Shown piece by piece: positions 9,514 to 17,857 of a stretch of 34,145 nt of DNA; the stretch's first letter is position 1, and the number at the start of each line of letters is the position of its first letter. Source of the DNA: Bacteroidales bacterium (GTDB taxonomy: Bacteria; Bacteroidota; Bacteroidia; Bacteroidales; UBA932). The DNA lies in assembly GCA_022653735.1 (NCBI GenBank), contig JALCSU010000024.1, positions 1-34,145 on the forward strand, written 5' to 3'. Under the pieces are notes generated by a model. It ran no database searches, was not told the origin of the DNA, and saw only the letters and a program-made list of their open reading frames with translations. Made by a program: the position numbers and the translations under genes.

Positions 9514-9642
9514 CAAACAATTTGAAGCTCAGCGCAAAGCGCTGGGCTTTTTTCGTGCAAGGCCGTCAGGAGCTTGCTCCTGTAAGGACTAGCGCAGAGA
9601 AAGCCCAAAGGCCGTAAGACCTTGAGCTTCAAATTGTTTGCA
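9513..9642. repeat. Perfect 19-bp inverted repeat enclosing nested hairpins
   Basis: GCAAACAATTTGAAGCTCA (9513-9531) is exactly reverse-complemented at 9624-9642. Between the arms lie the tRNA terminator, a CAGGAGC/GCTCCTG hairpin near 9568-9583, and a further pairing of TGGGCTTT (9543-9550) with AAAGCCCA (about 9601-9608). The left arm begins at the last base of the tRNA. The layout could be an integration scar, a cruciform, or a structured transcript. Confidence 0.6.
9525..9553 (+). terminator. Terminator of tRNA-Ser(UGA)
   Basis: The stem AAGCTCAGCGC (9525-9535), loop AAA and GCGCTGGGCTT (9539-9549, one G-U pair) is followed by a run of T to 9553. It lies inside the left half of a larger inverted repeat. 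Confidence 0.75.
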
Positions 9643-9957
9643 AGGGCCCCTCTGGCAAGGAGGAAGGGATGTGGCGCACAAAGTGCGGCAAATACCCCGG
9701 AGAGGGAGGGATTCTCCCGTCTATCTTCTGACTACCTTTTGCAGCCATTTTGCTGCCAAATTTTCTATGCAAATCGCAAGCAATGCGATGCAGACCGTAT
9801 GCATACCGGCTGGCCATTTTCGTTGCATACACCCTTTCCGGACCGTTGGGGATTCGAACCCGGCATTGATTATCAATGAGTTTGACCGGGGGATCGGCTC
9901 GTGTTTACGAGGTGCTTACAGGCGAAAAATCGCAGTGCGGATTTTGTAAGCGGGCGG
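9643..9957. other. Non-coding region with tRNA-3'-end-like fragments
   Basis: No gene is supported here. The minus-strand reading at 9698-9714 is GAATCCCTCCCTCTCCG. It differs by one base from the 3' end of tRNA-Ser(UGA), GAATCCCTCACTCTCCG. A second fragment on the minus strand near 9840-9863 reads GGGTTCGAATCCCC followed by AACGGTCCG. It looks like the T-arm and acceptor end of another tRNA, but the rest of the tRNA is missing. Both could be old attachment sites. A CTTACA/TGTAAG hairpin at 9915-9950 could end the leftward operon that stops at 9958, although no T-run follows it. Confidence 0.4.
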
Positions 9958-10632
9958 CTACTTCTGTGTCGGCTTTTTCTCTTCAATTTTTAGTCTTAAA
10001 CCAAGTTTTTCAGAAATCAACTTCAAGTCGTCTATCTTTTGACTATTGCTGATATTCGAGTAAATATACCATCCGTCACTTTCATGTTGCCATATTCTGC
10101 CCGGCTCTGTCGGCCTCTTAATGCGTGAGACCGCATTGAATCCTCCGTGATTAATATTCAGGACGGCGACCCTTTCATAGCCGATATGCTTTATCGTTGC
10201 GATGTAAGTTTCGATCGCGGATTTCCTCCAGATAACCGTTCCGTCCGGGAATGATACTTTAAGACCTTTTGTGAAGTTCTCTATATGCTTACTTGGGCCT
10301 GAATTATCTCGACTTGCTGCGGGCTTGATTGGATCAGACACTGGAACACTAACAGGAGTAAGTGCTTTTGCGCCCACGAAGTCTCGGATCTTAACCTTTC
10401 GAGACAAAGCCACACTAATAGGCTGCCCCGGATGATACTCTACTACGAGTACAAGATCTCGTTTGATAGGATTAAGCCTCGGAGCAATATCCTGACTAAG
10501 GGCAGGGAGCACCTCGTTCTTGATGAGATCCTCTTCAAAACTGTCAAGAGATTTCAGCTGCTCATCATTGATTTGAACGCCTAATTTTTTAAGCGTTTCA
10601 ATAGATTGGTATAATTCCTCAAGTTTAGACAT
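9958..10632 (-). CDS. Hypothetical protein, third gene of the helicase-methyltransferase operon
   Basis: The protein is 224 residues from the ATG at 10632; an in-frame TTG at 10644 is less likely. I do not recognise the family with confidence. The N-terminus (LEELYQSIETLKKLGVQINDEQLKSL) is predicted helical. A flexible Pro/Ser-rich linker around residues 95-120 follows. The C-terminal alpha/beta domain has the motifs FPDGTVIWRKSAIETYIATIKHIG, INHGGFNAVSRI and DGWYIYSNISNSQKIDDLKLISEKL. No catalytic signature or membrane segment is visible. It starts 48 bases after the methyltransferase stop, in the same direction, so it is probably co-transcribed. It may be an accessory or DNA-contacting subunit of the system, or an unrelated passenger. 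Confidence 0.7.
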   Translation of the reverse strand: MSKLEELYQSIETLKKLGVQINDEQLKSLDSFEEDLIKNEVLPALSQDIAPRLNPIKRDLVLVVEYHPGQPISVALSRKVKIRDFVGAKALTPVSVPVSDPIKPAASRDNSGPSKHIENFTKGLKVSFPDGTVIWRKSAIETYIATIKHIGYERVAVLNINHGGFNAVSRIKRPTEPGRIWQHESDGWYIYSNISNSQKIDDLKLISEKLGLRLKIEEKKPTQK

Positions 10633-10680
10633 GACCGTATACAATTCAAATAAAGTAAAATTATGATGGAGATTATTCCG

Positions 10681-13600
10681 CTACTCTTCATCAAATGTTT
10701 CATTCCCTTTATCTGTCAAGATACTAACAGACAAATGGTTTTCAATAAGCTCTTTTAATAAAATAGGTCGATCGGAAAGATACTTGTAAAAAATCATATC
10801 ACTCTTATCTGTTATATGCCACAATGACTTTGTATTAAAAGTACCAACGCGAATACCTGCATTTAACTTAAACTGAACAGTATTTGGCAATTCTTTTGTG
10901 AACTCACAATATATTTGATGTAGCGCCATTATATCTTCATCTGTTATTGAGGCAAATGGAAATACGAAGTTAGAAAGATCTTTTTCCATTAAATGGAAAT
11001 CATCTCCGTACGTCAGCCACTTACTCATATATAATTTACCACTGCACAGTAATAAAATTATCTCATAATACTGCTTATCAATTCGCATTATTCCAATGGA
11101 TGAGGATGATTGAGGTATTTGAGTGCCTAATAAATCCTGTGCAGGTGGCTCTATATGTGATACAGACAACCAATTATAGGCTACTTTCTTATAAATTAAA
11201 CTCTTCCCCATTTTAGACTCGTACAATGAGATATGCTGGCCACGTTTATTCTCATAAACAGACTGAAGAGAAGCGTCATACAAACGAGGAATTTCATCAG
11301 TCCAAAGAAAGCTATTATATTTCAACGTATTAAAAAGAGTAGGTCGCTGCTCTGAGAACCATCTATGCATCCGACTCGTAAAATAGTTATTGCCAGACGG
11401 AGCCGTAAGATAAATTGCATTCCTGACTCTAACATTACCAGAGAAAAGCCCGGCGGGAATTCTACCATAGAAAGAAAACCAAGCACTATTTGATTTAGTC
11501 TTGATAATCCTACGCACATCACAATAATTGCCACTAAAGGCAAGGCTATGCATTACAATGAATCCGTGACGCCCCTTTGAACATAATATATCGTATACCC
11601 TTCTAATAACATAACCATATAAATCACCAGACTTAAAATCATCGGACAGTGATAAATAGTCTATTTTAGATATCGAAACATATGGTGGATTACCAATAAT
11701 AACATCAAAGCCGCCATTCTCTGTGATTATTTGGTAAAATTCTGAAATCCAATGAAATGGCTGGTGTTTTTTAATCCACTCATCATAAGATCCACTGCCA
11801 GATGCTTTGAACATATGCCGATTCAACTCAATATTAAGATTGGTCAAAGCTTTAGACAATTGTTCTTTGGCATTTTTATAAGCATGAACGGAATCTCCAG
11901 CTTTCAATTGCTCATCTCTAAATCTGCAATAAGCTTCTGACACGAGTTTTAATTGCCCTGCAATACGCTCCGCTGATTCCTGAGCCAAAAACAGATTAGC
12001 ATTGGCCCCATATAAATCTAATTCTATCGAGTGTTCATTCGCATACCCAATCAGAGTATTACCGCACCTGATATTGAAATCGATGTCCGGAAGCGGATCG
12101 AGGCCCATATTCTCTGCACGCTTATCTACATCAACCACAGCCACCATCTTCAGGAATAGACGCAGTTTTGCGATTTCAACGGCTTCAGCCATAATATCCA
12201 CGCCATAGAGATTGCGAAGGATAATGCTCTTGTAGATGAAGTACTGAATATTGCTACGATACTTGTTCTGAATCTCTGAAAGTTGCTCATTGAAGCAACT
12301 GCGATCCTGAGCATTAAACTCTTCCATCCTTGAGATGCAGACCTCATAAAGAGGCTCAAGAAGATTCAGCGCTGCAAACAAGAATGCTCCTGAGCCGCAA
12401 GTAGGATCCAGAATCGTAACCTTTCTCAACTCAGCATAGAACACCTCAATAAACTTCTTGTCTTCTGTCGAGTTCAGGAAGTCATACGCAATCTTTGGTA
12501 TATTGAGGTTATAAGTTATGAAATCGTTGATCACACAAATTTCTCCAGACTCTATCTTATTCTTAACATCCTGATATCGCTGAAGGCGTTCAATCGTTTC
12601 GCGCCATATCTCGGTAGGAAGTCCGATGTTATCCGGGGTCGTATTATTCCAGAGTTTTCGTCTTTCAAGTAAATCTGGTGCCTCGGTATCGATTCCGCAT
12701 GCGATTTCATCAGGGATTGTTTGTCCGGCACCCTTCTTTACAGCATCGTAGATAAACTCATCTCCTCTCTCCTTGAAGAACAACCAGAACTCTCCTTCTG
12801 GCTTGAAAGCCTCAGGGTACTTCTTGGAAGTGGCATCAAACAAATACGGGATGATGGTGTTACGGCCAATATATTCAGTAATATCCTCTTTTGTGTAGTA
12901 CGCACCCATCTGAGCTCTATCATTGATATACTGCTCGAAGATATAACCCAAAACATCAGGATTAATGTCTCTACCTGAGGCTGTTACTCGTGTGTCCAGA
13001 TGCCAGCGCCACTTATCAAAAAATTCGAATAGCGACTCGAAAGCCTCATCCTTGATATCAATTCCTTCATAGTCACGTTCAATTTGATGGACATCGAACA
13101 TTCCTCCGTTCAGATAAGGAATACGACCGTAAATATCCTCAAACGCCTCATCGTGAGTTGGAGAATTTAGTCCACCCCGGAATAACTGAACGAGAAATCC
13201 TTTATAGAATGATTTGAAGAACTTGTTGTTCCCTTTCTTTTCCTGCACCCAGCGCAGCTTATTTCGAAGATAGTTTTCGTCTCCATTAAGGAAGCCCTTT
13301 TTCTGTATGAAATAGCAGAACATCAATCGATTTAGCATTACCGAGGTGTACCACTGCTTATTCTTGTTGTCCTTCGTGGCAATCTGGTCATCTATCCCGA
13401 TAATAAATCCGGCGAATGACTTGTGCTCTTTGGCGAAGCCAGAATAGAAGTCTTTTGTAATTTTTTCCGAATTTATCGCAAATGTTCCCTGAACGCGAGC
13501 CTTCACATCCACGATCGTAGTAACCTCGTCAATATCGAATGACAAGCCTGAGATCTTTTCATACAGGAACTCGGCCTTTTCCGCTTCGGCATACTCAATG

Positions 13601-13947
13601 ATTACAATGTCCCTTTTCTCATTTGTCTTTACCGGAGCCACCCACTCGTGATGCTCGGTACCAGAGACTACAAAAATACAGATATAGTCGTTGGCAGCCT
13701 TGCGGAGTTTCGTGTCCAATTTCTTGCATACAGAGTTACTCGGCAATTCTTCGACAAAGCACTGAAGAATCTGGAAACCATTGCGATGAGCAATAGTCTT
13801 TATATCGAAGGACTTGTCCCCTACATAAAACGTAGGGATATCAGCAATCGTTGCATTATACTTGTTCCAGCCCATTTCCTCGATGAACAAAGTACGGAAA
13901 TCAGCCTCCTTCAAGTATTGAATAAACTGTCGTTTTGAAAGTGCCAT
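10681..13947 (-). CDS. Eco57I-class adenine DNA methyltransferase (type IIG-like)
   Basis: This is a large N6-adenine DNA methyltransferase of 1088 residues. The SAM-binding motif DPTCGSGAF is at residues 514-522 and is followed by GVDIMAEAVEIAKLRL (582-597). The catalytic motif NPPYVS is at 753-758. Residues 1-150 form an alpha/beta domain (LFIEEMGWNKYNATIAD, FDIKTIAHRNGFQILQC). Its position resembles the nuclease domain of type IIG enzymes, but I see no intact PD-(D/E)xK signature. Residues 330-365 (NPDVLGYIFEQYIN ... GAYYTKEDITEYI) are typical of the helical region before the methylase. The C-terminal 300 residues fit a TaqI-like target-recognition domain, so specificity is probably built in. 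The ATG lies 6 bases after the helicase stop, indicating one operon. The nuclease activity is probably supplied by that partner. Confidence 0.9.
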   Translation of the reverse strand: MALSKRQFIQYLKEADFRTLFIEEMGWNKYNATIADIPTFYVGDKSFDIKTIAHRNGFQILQCFVEELPSNSVCKKLDTKLRKAANDYICIFVVSGTEHHEWVAPVKTNEKRDIVIIEYAEAEKAEFLYEKISGLSFDIDEVTTIVDVKARVQGTFAINSEKITKDFYSGFAKEHKSFAGFIIGIDDQIATKDNKNKQWYTSVMLNRLMFCYFIQKKGFLNGDENYLRNKLRWVQEKKGNNKFFKSFYKGFLVQLFRGGLNSPTHDEAFEDIYGRIPYLNGGMFDVHQIERDYEGIDIKDEAFESLFEFFDKWRWHLDTRVTASGRDINPDVLGYIFEQYINDRAQMGAYYTKEDITEYIGRNTIIPYLFDATSKKYPEAFKPEGEFWLFFKERGDEFIYDAVKKGAGQTIPDEIACGIDTEAPDLLERRKLWNNTTPDNIGLPTEIWRETIERLQRYQDVKNKIESGEICVINDFITYNLNIPKIAYDFLNSTEDKKFIEVFYAELRKVTILDPTCGSGAFLFAALNLLEPLYEVCISRMEEFNAQDRSCFNEQLSEIQNKYRSNIQYFIYKSIILRNLYGVDIMAEAVEIAKLRLFLKMVAVVDVDKRAENMGLDPLPDIDFNIRCGNTLIGYANEHSIELDLYGANANLFLAQESAERIAGQLKLVSEAYCRFRDEQLKAGDSVHAYKNAKEQLSKALTNLNIELNRHMFKASGSGSYDEWIKKHQPFHWISEFYQIITENGGFDVIIGNPPYVSISKIDYLSLSDDFKSGDLYGYVIRRVYDILCSKGRHGFIVMHSLAFSGNYCDVRRIIKTKSNSAWFSFYGRIPAGLFSGNVRVRNAIYLTAPSGNNYFTSRMHRWFSEQRPTLFNTLKYNSFLWTDEIPRLYDASLQSVYENKRGQHISLYESKMGKSLIYKKVAYNWLSVSHIEPPAQDLLGTQIPQSSSSIGIMRIDKQYYEIILLLCSGKLYMSKWLTYGDDFHLMEKDLSNFVFPFASITDEDIMALHQIYCEFTKELPNTVQFKLNAGIRVGTFNTKSLWHITDKSDMIFYKYLSDRPILLKELIENHLSVSILTDKGNETFDEE

Positions 13948-13953
13948 ATGCGA

Positions 13954-16900
13954 TTATTCTCTTGAAAGTCCCATTGAACACAGGATCTTCGGTGATTTAT
14001 CTTTTGCGCTATTGTCTTGCTTGCGGCAAAGCACTCCTTTCTTGCGAAAATCAAGTACTGCCTCCACGATATCTTCCTGACTCTCTCCCTTAGCGAGCAT
14101 TCGTCCAAGCACAGTCTTAGTCGTTTCGATAAACTGATAGTTATAGATATCGTCAGTTGCAAGTTTTACCTGCTGTTTATAATCCTCATCATAGAACAGA
14201 TTCGTCTGCTGCTTATAGAAATTTTCAAGCAACTGCACTATCCTATATCGGGTACTGAACCTATTTCCAAGAACACCCATCGGATTATTGGAGTTGTCAT
14301 TAGCAATATCATCAACTGATTTCTTGACCAATTCAAAGTGATGCTCGGTTTGAGGCAGGCGAGGCTCATTAGGCCCACATTCCATAGCGGAAAGAATCTT
14401 TTTCTGCGATTGAGAGACAAGCTGGTTGTTCGAATCATACCAACTCAATATGTCATAATCATTACAAGTTCGGCAGAAGGTGATTACTCCATCCGGTAGA
14501 TCATCAGATGCTGCCTTGGTGGAGTAAATCATATCACTAAGGTTCGGAATAATTTCCTTCAGTTTAGAATTAGACTTAATGGCATTCTGCCAGATCTGGT
14601 AGGCCTGTGATGAAAGGTCAACATCTGAATCACCATCCTCCTTGTCCAAAATACCACTCTGCTCATTGTACAGATTCCTAAGGTTCTGTTCATTTCCTTC
14701 AAAGAACACTTCATCGGAGCCTACAACGTTCGCATTCTCATTTATGCGGTCATTCAATCTTCCTCTCAACCGGATAATCTCCTCAATTTTGTCTGCAGGG
14801 AAGAAGGTGTAACAGAAAATCTTGTCAAAAGTTTGTCCAATACGATCCACACGTCCAGCCCTTTGAATCAGTCTAATGATCGCCCAAGGCATATCATAGT
14901 TAACGATTACGTGGGCATCCTGAAGGTTCTGACCTTCTGAAAGAACATCAGTTGCGATAAGGACACGATATTGCTCTTCAGCAGGAATATTCTGTCCATT
15001 GCTCTTCGGGGAGAATCGATCGACTATCTCTGTAGGGTTGTCACTCGCACCAGTGACAAAATAGATGTCCTTCATGCCCATATCATAGAGTTGCGCATAG
15101 AGATACATTGCCGTATCAGAGTACTGCGTAAACACTATCACCTTGTCTTTTCCATGGTCTTTATTAAGAAGATCATACAATTTTTTGACCTTCATATCGC
15201 TCTTCGGATCCCATACACCACAGAGCTTTATCATCTTAATAATAACATCAGAATCCTTCTTCAATTGCTGTTTCAAAGTGCGCTTGAAGTAAATCGGTTT
15301 GAGCCAAGAGACATTATTCTTTGCTTTTATTGTTTCGTAATAATCCCTTGCAACTTTTTCATATTCCTTAAGATCGGTAGGGATAGTCTTGGCCGCCATG
15401 ATCTTTCCAGCTGTTTTCAATTGCTCGGAGTTGTTGGCAAAAACCGATACATTGGTATCATCATCAAGAATGAAGTCTTCTGGAAGCTGATTTTCATCAC
15501 CAATAGGAAGGTCAAGATTGTTATCTATGGCATACATGAAAACTGCATTTCGGATCAGGTGATGATACAGGGTTAGCAAGAAAGAATATCCACAACTGTC
15601 CATTCGTTTGAAGAACGTACTTTTACAGAAGCCCATCATTCGTTCTCCAGCACGAGACAAATTGTCTATCAAGAGTTGTTCTGGCTTAGATGCGCTTAAT
15701 GCGCGTTCTTCGCTGATATAGTGAGTCAATCCATACCGAGGGAGTTTAAGACTCTCCATTAGGTTAATCATATCCTCAGAATACAGTCTGCTATATTGAT
15801 CTCCGGCTACAGTAGGGAAATTCACAGATTTTGGAATTCTATCAGGGAAGTATGATTTCGTTCCGTCTGGAAATTCAAGATATTTTCTATGCTTCTCCGG
15901 ATCATCCTTCGCATAATTATCCTTGATGAAGGTTCTTGTTCTGCGAACTAAGAACAATTTCATCAGTTCATTCCAATCTTCAACATACGGACTCTGCTCG
16001 AAAGCCTTAATGCTACGAATAAAGATCTCGTTATGTCTCATCAAGAATTCTCGCTCACCACCAATTTTCTTGATATACATCTCCGGGCGGATTCCGAGAT
16101 CTTGATCCTCTTCAATAAACAGCCGCAACTGATTGCTGAGGTCTCTGAAGTCCATGTTATAAGGAGTCGCAGTGAGCAAAAGGACACTACTATTCTGCTT
16201 TTTAATCAACTCATGGATATTCTGATACCGGACTCCGTTTGAATTGCGAAGGTTGTGGCTTTCATCGACTATAATGAGTTTATAGTACCGAGCATTAGAA
16301 ACATCAATCGGCTTTGACATGGATACAATATCCGCCTTCATGTCATATTTTTGCCGATATTTCTTCCACATCTCCTGCAAGTTTGCCGGGCAAATTATGA
16401 GAGTGTTACTGCCGTAGGTATTTTCGTACAGTTTCGCAATGGCACAGGCAGTGATGGTCTTTCCGAGACCGACCACATCTCCAATTATGGCGCCGCCACG
16501 TTTTTCATTATGCAAATGACGGGCAGCTATTTTTACAGCCGTCTGCTGGAATTCAAACAGATCTTTACGAAATTCTGGAGGAAGAGAGAATTCCTTAACA
16601 CCCATTCTGGCCTCTTCGCTTAAGTGATAAGCAGTTTTAAGATAGATGTAGTATGGTGGAATCTCGTTTTCACTTGCCCAGCTCTCATCAATAATACGGA
16701 TCAGTTCTTCTGTGATATCGATGCTAAACCTGTCATTCCACCTATCCTCAAACCATTTTGATAACTTCTTCGCGCTATCGCTATCAGCGAATTCTGCATT
16801 CAATTCTCCCTGCTTTGTAAGGCCAGAGTATGTTAGATTACTGCTTCCAAGGATTGCAGGAATAGGATTGAAGCGATCTTCCGGACGATAAGCAAGATAT

Positions 16901-17349
16901 AGTTTTGCATGGAGCGGCTCTCTCAAATATAACTTGACACATACTTTGCCGTCTTTCATCTGCTTGGATAGTTTTCTGAGCGTAGCTTGATCTGCATTTG
17001 TAGGCAAGCCAAGCAATAGCTGATTCCGGAAATCCTCTGCTATCTTAAGCTTGGCATTCTGAGCATCGTTTGAATCGGGAGTATAGTCCTGACCACTATA
17101 AAGCTGCCTGATAAGATCTTCTGGTGGTCGGTGCATTCCTATAAGAAGGCGACAAGTACGATACTTCTTGCTATCGTTTTCATAGACAACATCACCGGGG
17201 AGTTTATCAATCTGATCCACCACAAGATTCCATCCCCTGAGATTGAAATAGCCTACGCAAAAATCTACTCGTTTAACGCCAAGGCTGGAGATGATACTCT
17301 GAAGGCCATCCGTAAACTTTACATCGATATTGTCATATATCTGGGCCAT
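13954..17349 (-). CDS. PLD-nuclease/SNF2-helicase fusion protein
   Basis: This is a 1131-residue fusion. The N-terminal 210 residues form a phospholipase-D-like nuclease domain with H147-A-K149 followed by GSSNLT (168-173), an HKD-type half-site that would work as a dimer. The SF2/SNF2 translocase follows: Walker A GDVVGLGKT (290-298), DESH (362-365), TATPYN (393-398), motif V in DVLSEGQNLQ and motif VI QRAGRVDRIGQ (about 800-845). The last 270 residues are unassigned. Proteins of this kind are known from anti-phage islands. Paired with the methyltransferase encoded 6 bases downstream, it would translocate on and cut unmethylated DNA. It is the first gene of the operon, behind a promoter with an operator-like palindrome. 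The assignment to a named defence system is left open. Confidence 0.9.
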   Translation of the reverse strand: MAQIYDNIDVKFTDGLQSIISSLGVKRVDFCVGYFNLRGWNLVVDQIDKLPGDVVYENDSKKYRTCRLLIGMHRPPEDLIRQLYSGQDYTPDSNDAQNAKLKIAEDFRNQLLLGLPTNADQATLRKLSKQMKDGKVCVKLYLREPLHAKLYLAYRPEDRFNPIPAILGSSNLTYSGLTKQGELNAEFADSDSAKKLSKWFEDRWNDRFSIDITEELIRIIDESWASENEIPPYYIYLKTAYHLSEEARMGVKEFSLPPEFRKDLFEFQQTAVKIAARHLHNEKRGGAIIGDVVGLGKTITACAIAKLYENTYGSNTLIICPANLQEMWKKYRQKYDMKADIVSMSKPIDVSNARYYKLIIVDESHNLRNSNGVRYQNIHELIKKQNSSVLLLTATPYNMDFRDLSNQLRLFIEEDQDLGIRPEMYIKKIGGEREFLMRHNEIFIRSIKAFEQSPYVEDWNELMKLFLVRRTRTFIKDNYAKDDPEKHRKYLEFPDGTKSYFPDRIPKSVNFPTVAGDQYSRLYSEDMINLMESLKLPRYGLTHYISEERALSASKPEQLLIDNLSRAGERMMGFCKSTFFKRMDSCGYSFLLTLYHHLIRNAVFMYAIDNNLDLPIGDENQLPEDFILDDDTNVSVFANNSEQLKTAGKIMAAKTIPTDLKEYEKVARDYYETIKAKNNVSWLKPIYFKRTLKQQLKKDSDVIIKMIKLCGVWDPKSDMKVKKLYDLLNKDHGKDKVIVFTQYSDTAMYLYAQLYDMGMKDIYFVTGASDNPTEIVDRFSPKSNGQNIPAEEQYRVLIATDVLSEGQNLQDAHVIVNYDMPWAIIRLIQRAGRVDRIGQTFDKIFCYTFFPADKIEEIIRLRGRLNDRINENANVVGSDEVFFEGNEQNLRNLYNEQSGILDKEDGDSDVDLSSQAYQIWQNAIKSNSKLKEIIPNLSDMIYSTKAASDDLPDGVITFCRTCNDYDILSWYDSNNQLVSQSQKKILSAMECGPNEPRLPQTEHHFELVKKSVDDIANDNSNNPMGVLGNRFSTRYRIVQLLENFYKQQTNLFYDEDYKQQVKLATDDIYNYQFIETTKTVLGRMLAKGESQEDIVEAVLDFRKKGVLCRKQDNSAKDKSPKILCSMGLSRE

Positions 17350-17397
17350 ATGCTTTCGTATTATTGCTTGCTTTTAGTACGTTCTTCTACAATCCCG

Positions 17398-17433
17398 CAA
17401 AGATACCTCACAGTATTGACAGCTTATGTCAAT
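17398..17433 (-). promoter_or_regulatory. Promoter and operator-like palindrome of the defence operon
   Basis: On the minus strand, TATCTTTG (17405-17398) matches the -7 consensus TAnnTTTG exactly and lies about 50 bases before the helicase ATG. Instead of a -33 TTTG there is a perfect palindrome, ATTGACA-N5-TGTCAAT (17415-17433), just upstream. It sits where a repressor or activator would touch the polymerase. No regulator gene lies in the operon. Confidence 0.5.
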
Positions 17434-17648
17434 CAGCCAAAAATGTAAACAAATAATTGTCTTTTGTAAGGGTTTTCTTTACTTCGTCTCACAAATGTAA
17501 CAATTTTCCCACACAGCCCATAACAACCAATGAATAATATTCATATATTTACGTCAGTTAAACGCCAATCGTTTAGTGATTTAGCCAAGGCAATCGAAAG
17601 GAAAAGGCCAGAATATAACCACAAACCCATAGTCCTATAAGGGGGATT
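17434..17648. other. Divergent intergenic region
   Basis: This AT-rich spacer lies between the leftward defence operon and the rightward deiminase operon. I see a second -7-like box for the minus strand, TACATTTG (17499-17492), without a good -33. The near-match TATATTTA at 17544-17551 could serve the + strand. No RNA or repeat is recognised. Confidence 0.35.
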
Positions 17649-17857
17649 ATGGGAAAGCGAGTCCGGGAGTTCTCCCGCACAGTCAGCCTGCCTTACGACA
17701 CCGACTGCCACAACGAGCGCCGCAGAATCCTCGCCCGGAACACCCGCCGGATGAGCTTATCGACAATGTCCTTGACGACAAATTCATGGACTGGGTAGGT
17801 ATAATGAACGAGCAGGATTTGAATAATGCTCTGTTTGATGCGGATGAAGAAATATGA
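17649..17857 (+). pseudogene. Small ORF broken by a frameshift, coupled to the next gene
   Basis: From the ATG at 17649 the frame reads MGKRVREFSRTVSLPYDTDC...RRRILARNTRR and then degenerates. Another frame takes over near 17745 and reads PDELIDNVLDDKFMDWVGIMNEQDLNNALF...EEI, ending with TGA at 17855-17857. Joined, they would give a small protein of about 70 residues. The TGA overlaps the next start as ATGA, a classic sign of translational coupling, so the 3' part was once a real gene end. The family is unknown. An assembly error of one base would also explain it. Confidence 0.4.

Noticed and set aside
9435..9617. ORF starting [13 protein letters not shown]
   Set aside because: It reads through tRNA-Ser(UGA) and its terminator; it is a well-known false ORF over serine tRNAs.
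9838..9930. A complete tRNA on the minus strand
   Set aside because: Only a T-loop and acceptor-like end is present; the T-stem pairs at just three positions and no anticodon arm or D-arm can be built.
14971..15576. + strand ORF of 201 codons
   Set aside because: It is antisense to the helicase domain of the PLD-SNF2 gene, whose motifs are clear.
13954..17349. Calling the operon DISARM, BREX or type ISP
   Set aside because: The characteristic partner genes (DUF1998, PglZ, single-chain helicase-methylase) are absent, so a system name would go beyond the evidence.
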